Below are positions 7,531 to 13,754 of a stretch of DNA of 17,128 nucleotides, piece after piece. The stretch spans positions 1-17,128 of the forward strand of contig CAMIME010000047.1 of assembly GCA_946221035.1 (NCBI GenBank). The letters run 5' to 3'. A program made the position numbers and the translations under genes. This stretch comes from an uncultured Campylobacter sp. Its GTDB lineage: Bacteria > Actinomycetota > Actinomycetes > Mycobacteriales > Mycobacteriaceae. The notes under the pieces are model-generated. The model did no database searches. It worked only from the letters and a program-made list of their open reading frames with translations, and was not told where the DNA came from. The stretch's first letter is position 1, and every line of letters begins with the position of its first letter.

Positions 7531-7563
7531 GCGAAACCCCGGGATCAAACCCGGGGTTTTGCG
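7531..7563 (+). terminator. Terminator of tRNA-Ser
   Basis: AAACCCCGGG (7534-7543) pairs perfectly with CCCGGGGTTT (7550-7559) around ATCAAA. The stem extends to about 13 bp with one wobble. It begins 2 nt after the CCA end. Confidence 0.85.
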
Positions 7564-7628
7564 TTTGCGGGGCAGTGTCGGCGCCGTCGATAGTATGGCC
7601 AAAGAAACTTCGAATGGGAAGGAACCCT

Positions 7629-9956
7629 GTGGCGAAACTGCTGTTCAAGCTGGGACGCTGGTCCTACGTGCATAAGTGGCGCGTGATCATCGCGTGGCTT
7701 TTGCTGTTCGGGGCGGCCGCGGGAGGCGCGTTCAGTTTGATGAAGCCGTTCACCTCGGAGTTCGCAATCGACGGAACGCCCGCGATCGATGCGCTGGACC
7801 TGCTGGATCAGAACTTCCCGGGGCAGGGCAACATCGCGACGGCCCCGGGCGTGAACCTCGTGTTCGCCGCGCCGGAGGGCCAGCGGGTGGACCAGCCCGA
7901 ATACATGCGGGCGATGGACCAGACGGTGGGCTACATCGAGGAGCACCTGGAGGGCATCCAGAACACCACCAGGTTCGGCAACCCCGTCGCGGTGAATAAC
8001 GAGCTACAGACGCAGCTGGTCGCGCAGATGACCGGGATGGGGCTGCCTGAGGAGCGGGCGAAGCAGGATGCCTACCACCTGCGCATGGTCTCGGACGACG
8101 GCCGCATCGCGTACACCACATTCGAGTTCGGGGCGGAAAGCTCCATGTCGGTGGACCAGGCGGACCGGGACGTGGTGCAGCAGGCGATGGAGATCGGTAG
8201 GGATGCGGGCCTGCAGGTGGAGGCCGGCGGCGCCGGCTACGGCGACCCCATTGAGATTAAGACGACGTCCGAGATGGTCGGCATGGGCGTGGCGTTCCTG
8301 GTGCTGGTGGTCACGTTCGGGTCGCTCGCGGCCGCGGTGATGCCGCTGATCTCCGCGGTGGTGGGCGTGGGTATCGGCGCGCTCATGGTGCTTATGGTGA
8401 CGCACTGGGTGGAACTCAATGACGTCACCCCGGTGCTGGCGGTGATGATCGGCCTGGCGGTGGGCATCGACTACGCGCTGTTTATCCTGTCCCGGTTCAG
8501 GCAGGAGTCGAAAAATATGCCGCCCGAGGAAGCCGCGGGGATGGCGGTGGGCACCGCTGGCTCGAGCGTGGTGTTCGCCGGGACGACGGTGTTCACCGCG
8601 CTGGTGGCGCTGGCGCTGGCGCGCATCGAGTTCCTCACGTGGATGGGCCTGGCCGCGGCTGTGACGGTGGCGATTTCGGTGCTGGTGGCGCTGACCTTGA
8701 TCCCGGCGCTGTTGGGGGCGTTCGGGAAGCGGGCGTTCGCGGGGAAGGTGCCCGGGGTGGCTGGCAACGGAGGCCGTCGACAAGCAAAGGAAGCGATGGG
8801 GCGCAGGTGGGTCCGCTTCGTTCGCCGGGCGCCGGGACTGGTGATGGCCGTGGTGGTGCTGGGGTTGAGCGCGCTGTCGATCCCGGTGTTGAACCTGGAG
8901 ATGGCGCTGCCCAGCGACGCGACGAGCAACACCGACACCACGCAGCGCAAGTCCGCGGACCTGATGGCGGAGGGCTTTGGGCCTGGTGTCAACGCGCCGC
9001 TGCTGCTGGTGGTAGACGCGCACGACGTGGACCCGCGGGCGGAGATTCTGCAGCCGTACATGGACGCGATCCCGGACGGTGGCGACGCGGACAAGGCGGC
9101 GCTTGCGTCCTTTTTGTACGCGGTGGGCGAGGCCGGGAGCGTGAACGGGATTACGCACGCGCAGCTCGTGGGCGTGAACGAGGACATGACCGCCGCGCAA
9201 ATCCTGGCCACGCCCGAGTCCGGGCCGGAGAAGGAGCACACGCTCGAGATCGCGCACGGGCTGCGCCAAGTGAACAGGCAGGTCGAGGATGCCACGGGCG
9301 TGACCATCGGCCTGACGGGGCTTACGGCGGTGCAGATGGACATCACCGAGGAGCTCGCGGGCGCGATGCCGCTCTACCTGACCATCGTGGTGGGTTTGGC
9401 GATCGTTCTGCTCATGGTGGTGTTCCGCTCGATCCTGGTGCCGCTGGTGGCGGGGCTGGGGTTCCTGCTCTCCGTCGGCGCGGCGTTCGGCGTGACCGTC
9501 CTCGTGTTCCAGGAAGGCTTCACGGGGCTGGTGCATACGCCGGGGCCGATCCTGTCGTTCCTGCCCATTTTCATGATCGGCGTGACCTTCGGCCTGGCCA
9601 TGGACTACCAGGTGTTCCTGGTCACGCGCATGCGGGAGCAACATCTGCGCACGGGGGATGTGGAGCAGTCCACCATCGACGGCTTCGCGCAGGGCGCGCG
9701 GGTGGTCACGGCGGCAGCGATCATTATGATCGCGGTGTTCATTGCGTTTTTGGACCAGCCGTTGCCGTTCATCCAGATCTTCGGGTTCGCGCTGGGCGTG
9801 GCGGTGTTCTTCGACGCGTTCTTCGTCCGCATGGCCCTGGTGCCTGCGACGATGTTCATTACCGGCCGCGCGACGTGGTGGATGCCGCGCTGGCTGGACC
9901 GCATCCTGCCAGAGGTGGATGTGGAAGGTACGGAGTTGGAGCAGAACCATGTTTGA
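7629..9956 (+). CDS. MMPL-family RND transporter
   Basis: A 775-residue inner-membrane transporter. GTG 7629 is chosen because GGAAGGA precedes it by about 6 nt; longer readings would run back into the tRNA-Ser gene. Layout: TM1 (about 18-38), ectodomain 1 (40-210), TM2-6 (213-375), a basic cytoplasmic loop, TM7 (about 400-420), ectodomain 2 (420-578), TM8-12 (579-760). The two proton-relay Asp-Tyr pairs known from MmpL3 are present: D281-Y282 in 'GIDYALFILSR' and D659-Y660 in 'AMDYQVFLVTR'. The size and layout match corynebacterial CmpL proteins, some of which export trehalose monomycolate. Sequence alone does not show whether this one carries mycolates or another lipid or drug. Its last codons overlap the tgt start by 8 nt. 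Confidence 0.9.
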   Translation: MAKLLFKLGRWSYVHKWRVIIAWLLLFGAAAGGAFSLMKPFTSEFAIDGTPAIDALDLLDQNFPGQGNIATAPGVNLVFAAPEGQRVDQPEYMRAMDQTVGYIEEHLEGIQNTTRFGNPVAVNNELQTQLVAQMTGMGLPEERAKQDAYHLRMVSDDGRIAYTTFEFGAESSMSVDQADRDVVQQAMEIGRDAGLQVEAGGAGYGDPIEIKTTSEMVGMGVAFLVLVVTFGSLAAAVMPLISAVVGVGIGALMVLMVTHWVELNDVTPVLAVMIGLAVGIDYALFILSRFRQESKNMPPEEAAGMAVGTAGSSVVFAGTTVFTALVALALARIEFLTWMGLAAAVTVAISVLVALTLIPALLGAFGKRAFAGKVPGVAGNGGRRQAKEAMGRRWVRFVRRAPGLVMAVVVLGLSALSIPVLNLEMALPSDATSNTDTTQRKSADLMAEGFGPGVNAPLLLVVDAHDVDPRAEILQPYMDAIPDGGDADKAALASFLYAVGEAGSVNGITHAQLVGVNEDMTAAQILATPESGPEKEHTLEIAHGLRQVNRQVEDATGVTIGLTGLTAVQMDITEELAGAMPLYLTIVVGLAIVLLMVVFRSILVPLVAGLGFLLSVGAAFGVTVLVFQEGFTGLVHTPGPILSFLPIFMIGVTFGLAMDYQVFLVTRMREQHLRTGDVEQSTIDGFAQGARVVTAAAIIMIAVFIAFLDQPLPFIQIFGFALGVAVFFDAFFVRMALVPATMFITGRATWWMPRWLDRILPEVDVEGTELEQNHV

Positions 9957-11184
9957 TGTTGGAACCACGCACGGAGCGGCGCGCACGGGCGTCATCCACA
10001 CCCCCCACGGCGACATTGCCACGCCGGCGTTCATCCCCGTGGCCACGAAGGCGACGGTGAAAACGCTCACGCCGGAGCAGATTCGAGGCACGGGCGCGCA
10101 GGCGATCCTGTCCAACGCGTACCACCTCTACCTGCAGCCTGGCCACGACATCGTGGACGAGGCCGGGGGCGTCGCCGCCTTCGAAAACTGGCACGGGCCC
10201 ACCTACACCGACTCCGGCGGCTTCCAGGTGATGAGCCTGGGCGTGGGCTTCAAAAAGGTCCTGGCCATGGACACCGCCGGCCTGACGGAGGGCGACATCC
10301 GCGCCGCGAACAAAGACCGCATGGCGCGTGTCGACGACGACGGCGTCGACTTCAAGTCCGTCATCGACGGCTCCTCCCACCGCTTCACGCCCGAGGTGTC
10401 CATGCAGATCCAGCACTCCCTCGGCGCGGACATCATGTTCGCCTTCGACGAGCTGACCACGCTTGTGGACACCCGCGCCTACCAGGAGCACTCGGTCGAG
10501 CGCACGCGCCGCTGGGCCCGCAGGTGCCTAGAAGAGCACAATCGCTTATCGACGCTCCGCTCCCACCGCCCCGAACAAAGCTTGTGGGGCGTCGTGCAGG
10601 GCGCCAACTACGAGGACCTGCGCCGTTCCGCTGTGCGGGGCCTGCTGGACCTGGACCGCGAGTTCACGGATCGCGGCGAGCGCGGCTTCGGCGGCTTCGG
10701 CATCGGTGGCGCGCTGGAAAAACCCATCCTGGGGCAGATCGTCGGCTGGGTCACCTCCGAGCTGCCGGCGGAGAAGCCCCGCCACATGCTGGGCATTTCG
10801 GAGCCGGACGACTTTTTCGAATGCATCGCCAATGGCGCCGACACCTTCGACTGTGTGGCGCCGACCCGCCTGGGCCGTCGCGGCGGGGTGTACACGCTGG
10901 ACGGGAGGATGAACCTCTCTGCCGCCCGGTTCAAGCGGGACTTCGCGGGAATCGACGAGGAGTTCGGCGGCTACGTTTCCGAGAACTACTCGCGCGCCTA
11001 CATCCACCACCTGCTGAAGGCGCACGAGTTCCTCGCGGGCACGCTGTGCACCATCCACAACCTGGAGTTCATGGTGCGGCTGGTGGACAACATTCGCGCC
11101 TCCATCGACGGCGGCTACTTCGAGGAATACCGCAAGGAATTTCTGGGGCGCTACTACGCGGGACAGCGGAAGCAGGGGCCTTGA
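9949..11184 (+). CDS. tgt: tRNA-guanine(34) transglycosylase lacking the zinc cysteines
   Basis: A 411-residue TIM-barrel enzyme that swaps G34 of GUN-anticodon tRNAs for a 7-deazaguanine base (preQ1, or queuine in salvage types). The general-acid Asp is D88 in DSGGFQV (88-94) and the nucleophile is D301 in FDCVAPTR (300-307). In bacterial Tgt the segment after 'DEE' is normally CxCxxC, which with a later His binds structural zinc. Here residues 339-344 read FGGYVS, so all three Cys are gone, while the flanking DEE, 'NYSRAYIHHL' and 'TIHNL' are conserved. The base-pocket segments also differ: FDEL (166-169) for the usual FDEC, and GIGGALE (251-257) for the usual GGLAVGE. The start ATG 9949 has GGAG about 10 nt upstream and overlaps the transporter stop. 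yhhQ and gluQ downstream support a queuosine role. Confidence 0.92.
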   Translation: MFDVGTTHGAARTGVIHTPHGDIATPAFIPVATKATVKTLTPEQIRGTGAQAILSNAYHLYLQPGHDIVDEAGGVAAFENWHGPTYTDSGGFQVMSLGVGFKKVLAMDTAGLTEGDIRAANKDRMARVDDDGVDFKSVIDGSSHRFTPEVSMQIQHSLGADIMFAFDELTTLVDTRAYQEHSVERTRRWARRCLEEHNRLSTLRSHRPEQSLWGVVQGANYEDLRRSAVRGLLDLDREFTDRGERGFGGFGIGGALEKPILGQIVGWVTSELPAEKPRHMLGISEPDDFFECIANGADTFDCVAPTRLGRRGGVYTLDGRMNLSAARFKRDFAGIDEEFGGYVSENYSRAYIHHLLKAHEFLAGTLCTIHNLEFMVRLVDNIRASIDGGYFEEYRKEFLGRYYAGQRKQGP

Positions 11185-11209
11185 CACTGGCAGCCCCCAC
11201 CCATAGGTT
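11181..11209 (+). promoter_or_regulatory. Near-consensus promoter of the toxin-antitoxin pair
   Basis: TTGACA (11181-11186, overlapping the tgt stop codon) and TAGGTT (11204-11209) are spaced 17 nt. The leader of about 22 nt carries GGAGGTGA at 11227-11234. This is the best -35 box in the window, consistent with an autoregulated module. Confidence 0.65.
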
Positions 11210-11237
11210 GTAGGCACGTTGCTACCGGAGGTGAAGA

Positions 11238-11480
11238 ATGACGACTTTGAGTTCCAGGGAGTTTAATCGCGACGTCAGCGCAGCCAAGCGGGCCGCTCAT
11301 TCTGGCCCGGTTCTGATCACTGATCGGGGCGAACCTTCGCACGTGCTGCTCACTGCCAAAGACTACGAAAAGTTAACCGGGCAATCTTCAAAATGGGCAG
11401 ATCGTCTGCATATGAGCGACGGCGATTTTGAATTCGATCCGCCCAGGCTGGATTTCGAGCCGCGCGTCTCGGACTTATGA
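11238..11480 (+). CDS. Phd/YefM-type antitoxin
   Basis: An 80-residue protein with the Phd/YefM fold signature: 'SSREFNRDVSAAKRAA' as the DNA-binding N-terminal helix, then 'GPVLITDRGEPSHVLLT' and 'YEKL'. The acidic, Pro-containing C-terminus (about 55-80) is the likely toxin-binding tail. ATG 11238 has an excellent GGAGGTGA site. Its stop overlaps the toxin start as ATGA (11477-11480), so the two are translationally coupled. By analogy with the family it should neutralise the PIN toxin and repress its own promoter. Codon use looks less GC-rich than in the neighbouring genes, consistent with acquisition. Confidence 0.88.
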   Translation: MTTLSSREFNRDVSAAKRAAHSGPVLITDRGEPSHVLLTAKDYEKLTGQSSKWADRLHMSDGDFEFDPPRLDFEPRVSDL

Positions 11481-11896
11481 GCTACCTCATCGACACCAAT
11501 GTTCTGAGTGAACTGCGAAAGCCTGCTGAGAAAGTTGATGCAGGCGTAAAGTCCTGGGCAGATTCCCATGCCGTGCATGACCAATTCCTCTCAGCCGTGA
11601 CTATTTTTGAGCTAGAGCTCGGGATCGTGTTGAAGAGCCGACGTGACGGTAAGCAGGCGGTCAGGTTACGTGAGTGGCTGGAGGATCAGGTGAAGCCCAC
11701 GTTCGAGGGGCGGATCTTAGATTTCGATGCTCGAGTTGCGCAGGCCGCAGCACAATTACATGCCACAAATCCGCGACCGTTGGGCGACTCATTCATCGCG
11801 GCCACCGCTCGGGTTCATGGCTTGACGGTGGTCACGCGAAATGAACGAGACTTCGCACAGCTGAACGTGCCGTACGTTAATCCGTGGTTACCGTAG
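11477..11896 (+). CDS. PIN-domain toxin, FitB/VapC type
   Basis: A 139-residue PIN-domain ribonuclease. The acidic metal-binding residues are visible: D6 in 'LIDTNVLSEL', E45 in 'FELELGI', D104 in 'LGDSFIAATA' and D125 in 'NERDF'. The 'TNVLSELRKP' and 'PLGDSFIAATA' motifs are typical of the FitB branch of VapC toxins, which usually cut tRNA or other RNA in a Mg-dependent manner. No catalytic residue is missing, so the toxin is probably active. It overlaps the antitoxin by 4 nt and its 3' end overlaps that of the minus-strand transporter gene by 9 nt. The pair lies between two queuosine genes. Confidence 0.9.
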   Translation: MSYLIDTNVLSELRKPAEKVDAGVKSWADSHAVHDQFLSAVTIFELELGIVLKSRRDGKQAVRLREWLEDQVKPTFEGRILDFDARVAQAAAQLHATNPRPLGDSFIAATARVHGLTVVTRNERDFAQLNVPYVNPWLP

Positions 11897-12562
11897 AGCC
11901 CCCACCCGCTCCTCCGCCCGGCGCACCGCGGCGATGGTGGGGTAGGTGATGGGCAGCAGGATGACCTCCATCAGCGTCTTCCACAGGAAGCCGACCACGA
12001 CGTAGTTCACAAACGCGCCCGCAGAATCGATGCCAATGACGCCCGCGGCGATGGCGCAGAACAGCAGCGTGTCCGCGAACTCGCCGACGATGGTGGAGCC
12101 GATCAGGCGCGCCCACAGGCGGTCGGTGCCGAAGCGGTCCTTCATCCGCTGCAGCACCCAGGCGTTGAGCAGTTGGCCAACTACGTAGCCCGCGAGCGAC
12201 GCGACCATGATGCGCGGCAGGAGCCCCAGGACCGCGGCGAAGGTGTCCTGCATGTCGTAGAAGCTGGCGGCGGGCAGCCAGATCGCGATGTAGAAGGACA
12301 GCACCGCAATCACAGCGATGCCGAAGCCGGTGAAGACGGCGCGACGGGCGGCTTTGAATCCGTAGACCTCGGCGATGACGTCGCCGATGACGTAGGAGAT
12401 GGGGAAGAGGAAGAAAGCGCCGTCGGTAATCAGCGGGCCGAGCTCGACGCCCTTCTGGGCGGTGATGTTCGAAATCAGGAACACCGAGCAGAACACGGCG
12501 AGGAGGTACGGGTACGGGGAGCGGGAAACGGGGTGAGTCACGCGCAATATCATGGCATGCAT
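11888..12562 (-). CDS. yhhQ: Queuosine precursor transporter, YhhQ/VUT family
   Basis: A 224-residue integral membrane protein with about six hydrophobic helices. Family motifs are visible: 'ISNITAQKGVELGPLITDG', 'FPISYVIGDVIAEVYGFKAA', 'GQLLNAWVLQRMK' and 'GSTIVGEFADTLLF'. E. coli YhhQ imports the queuosine precursors preQ0 and preQ1; other family members may carry queuine. The start at 12562 (ATG) has GGAAG 6 nt upstream; ATG 12553 and GTG 12541 are alternatives. The gene is divergent from gluQ with touching start codons, and convergent with the toxin. With tgt and gluQ nearby, it fits salvage of a 7-deazaguanine base from outside the cell. Confidence 0.87.
   Translation of the reverse strand: MHAMILRVTHPVSRSPYPYLLAVFCSVFLISNITAQKGVELGPLITDGAFFLFPISYVIGDVIAEVYGFKAARRAVFTGFGIAVIAVLSFYIAIWLPAASFYDMQDTFAAVLGLLPRIMVASLAGYVVGQLLNAWVLQRMKDRFGTDRLWARLIGSTIVGEFADTLLFCAIAAGVIGIDSAGAFVNYVVVGFLWKTLMEVILLPITYPTIAAVRRAEERVGALR
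12548..12553 (+). promoter_or_regulatory. Possible -10 box for leaderless gluQ
   Basis: TATCAT ends 7 nt before the gluQ ATG at 12561, so transcription would begin at the ATG. No Shine-Dalgarno sequence is present and the -35 region (GAAACG at 12525-12530, 17-nt spacing) is poor. The element lies inside the first codons of yhhQ on the other strand. Confidence 0.35.
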
Positions 12563-13469
12563 GTCCGACTTCCACACGCCCGCGGGCCGGTATGCGCCTA
12601 GCCCGAGCGGCGATCTGCACTTCGGCAACCTACGCACCGCCCTGCTGGCGTGGCTGTTCGCGCGCCAGACGGGCCGCGCCTTTTATATGCGTGTGGAGGA
12701 CATCGATTCGGAGCGTTCCAGCGCCGAAAGTGCCGCGCGCCAGCTCGAGGACCTCGCCGCGATCGGGCTTGAGTGGGACGAACCCGTCTTCTACCAGCAC
12801 GAACGCTCCGACCTTTACGCAAACGCGCTTGCTCGCCTGGACACCTACGAGTGTTACTGCACCCGCCGCGACATCCGCGAGGCCGCGTCCGCACCCCACG
12901 CGCAGCCGGGCATGTACCCGGGCACCTGCCGCGATCTCTCCGAAGAGCAGCGTGCTTATCGACGATCGGAGCTCGCCGCCCAGGGCCGCCTCCCCGCCAT
13001 TCGTCTCAAAGCAGAGGCCCGGGAATGGACAGTCCACGACTTCTACCACGGCGAATACACCGGGCCGGTCGATGACGTGATTCTGAAGCGGGGCGGGCGC
13101 GTGGACCAGGCGCAGGCGGGGGATTGGGCGTACAACCTCGCCGTGGTCGTCGACGACGGCGAGATGGGTGTGGACCAGGTCGTTCGCGGGGACGACCTGC
13201 TGGGGTCGGCGCCGGCGCAGGCGTACCTGGCGTCGCTCCTCGGGTACGACGAGCCGGAGTACGTGCATGTGCCGTTGGTGGTGGGGCCGGAGGGACGTCG
13301 ATTAGCGAAGCGCGACGGCGCGGTGACGTTGCGGGAGATGGGGGATCCTGACTTGGTGTTTCGCGAGTTGGCGGCGTCGCTCGGGTGCGCGGATGCGGCG
13401 GATGCTGCGGCCTTGCTGGAGGTGTTCGAACCGGATGCGCTGCGGCGCGAGCCGTGGCAGTGGGGGTAG
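12561..13469 (+). CDS. gluQ: Glutamyl-Q tRNA(Asp) synthetase
   Basis: A 302-residue truncated paralogue of glutamyl-tRNA synthetase. It activates glutamate without tRNA and attaches it to the cyclopentene ring of queuosine at position 34 of tRNA-Asp. The HIGH-type signature is in 'RYAPSPSGDLHFGNLRTA' (10-27) and the KMSKS counterpart is 'RRLAKRDGAVT' (246-256). There is no anticodon-binding domain, as expected. The zinc ligands of the family are all present: C98, C100, Y119 and C123. ATG 12561 is preferred because it fits a leaderless start; ATG 12552 adds three residues. This enzyme acts only if Q is already present in tRNA, so it implies that Tgt in this organism is working or was until recently. 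Confidence 0.93.
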   Translation: MSDFHTPAGRYAPSPSGDLHFGNLRTALLAWLFARQTGRAFYMRVEDIDSERSSAESAARQLEDLAAIGLEWDEPVFYQHERSDLYANALARLDTYECYCTRRDIREAASAPHAQPGMYPGTCRDLSEEQRAYRRSELAAQGRLPAIRLKAEAREWTVHDFYHGEYTGPVDDVILKRGGRVDQAQAGDWAYNLAVVVDDGEMGVDQVVRGDDLLGSAPAQAYLASLLGYDEPEYVHVPLVVGPEGRRLAKRDGAVTLREMGDPDLVFRELAASLGCADAADAAALLEVFEPDALRREPWQWG

Positions 13470-13659
13470 GGCGGGGGTACATTTCGGGTTGTCAGGTGTG
13501 TCGCATGCGAGGGGTGATATGCGAGTAAACTAATGTGATTTCGCCCGCTGTGGGTTCGGCCACCTGGGACGATATTGAAAATTCGCTAATTTGTTCCTTA
13601 ACACTTAAGTTGCTGGCTACCCTTAGCTAAAGCTCGGATGAAAAATTTCTGAAGCAAAC

Positions 13660-13684
13660 CTTGAAAATGATGCCACTTTTCAAG
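13660..13684 (+). promoter_or_regulatory. Leader hairpin 1 (perfect inverted repeat)
   Basis: CTTGAAAA (13660-13667) and TTTTCAAG (13677-13684) are perfect inverted copies around a 9-nt loop. The element lies about 70 nt before the surface-protein ATG. It may be an operator or an RNA stem in the leader. Confidence 0.55.
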
Positions 13685-13685
13685 A

Positions 13686-13725
13686 GTCTGGACGGGTGTC
13701 TTGCCCTGGCAAGCTCCTGTCAGAC
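13686..13725 (+). promoter_or_regulatory. Leader hairpin 2 (long imperfect stem)
   Basis: GTCTG (13686-13690) pairs with CAGAC (13721-13725) and CTTGC (13700-13704) with GCAAG (13709-13713), closing a CCTG loop. Between them GGG pairs with TCC through small bulges and wobbles. It begins one base after hairpin 1, so the two could stack in one structured leader ending about 17 nt before the ribosome binding site. Confidence 0.45.
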
Positions 13726-13754
13726 AACTCAGCATCCGCTTTAAGGAAGTATCG

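Larger units (their letters stand above)
13470..13754 (+). other. Intergenic/leader region before the large surface gene
   Basis: This 285-nt stretch is visibly more AT-rich than its flanks. It contains CTTAA-CAC-TTAAG, an inverted repeat at 13597-13609. TACCCT at 13618-13623 is a possible -10 box, without a convincing -35 at normal spacing. Two hairpins lie downstream of it, described separately. AAGGAAG at 13743-13749 is the ribosome binding site. I see no terminator after gluQ and no additional gene. Confidence 0.5.

Noticed and set aside
7442..7563. Integrated element at the tRNA-Ser gene
   Set aside because: No integrase, no repeated tRNA 3' end and no composition break; the downstream transporter looks native.
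7434..7628. Upstream extension of the MMPL transporter frame
   Set aside because: It would read through the tRNA-Ser gene and its terminator; GTG 7629 has a ribosome binding site and gives the normal N-terminus before TM1.
8004..10115. Long minus-strand open frame (703 codons) opposite the transporter gene
   Set aside because: His/Arg/Gln-rich low-complexity product with no domain; it mirrors the third-position GC bias of the real gene and runs into tgt.
11877..12620. Alternative minus-strand frame overlapping yhhQ
   Set aside because: Its product is His/Arg/Gly-rich without membrane helices, whereas the chosen frame shows the VUT-family motifs.
13545..13566. Hairpin GTGG-GTTCGG-CCAC as terminator of gluQ
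   Set aside because: Only a 4-bp stem, no T run, and about 80 nt past the stop codon.
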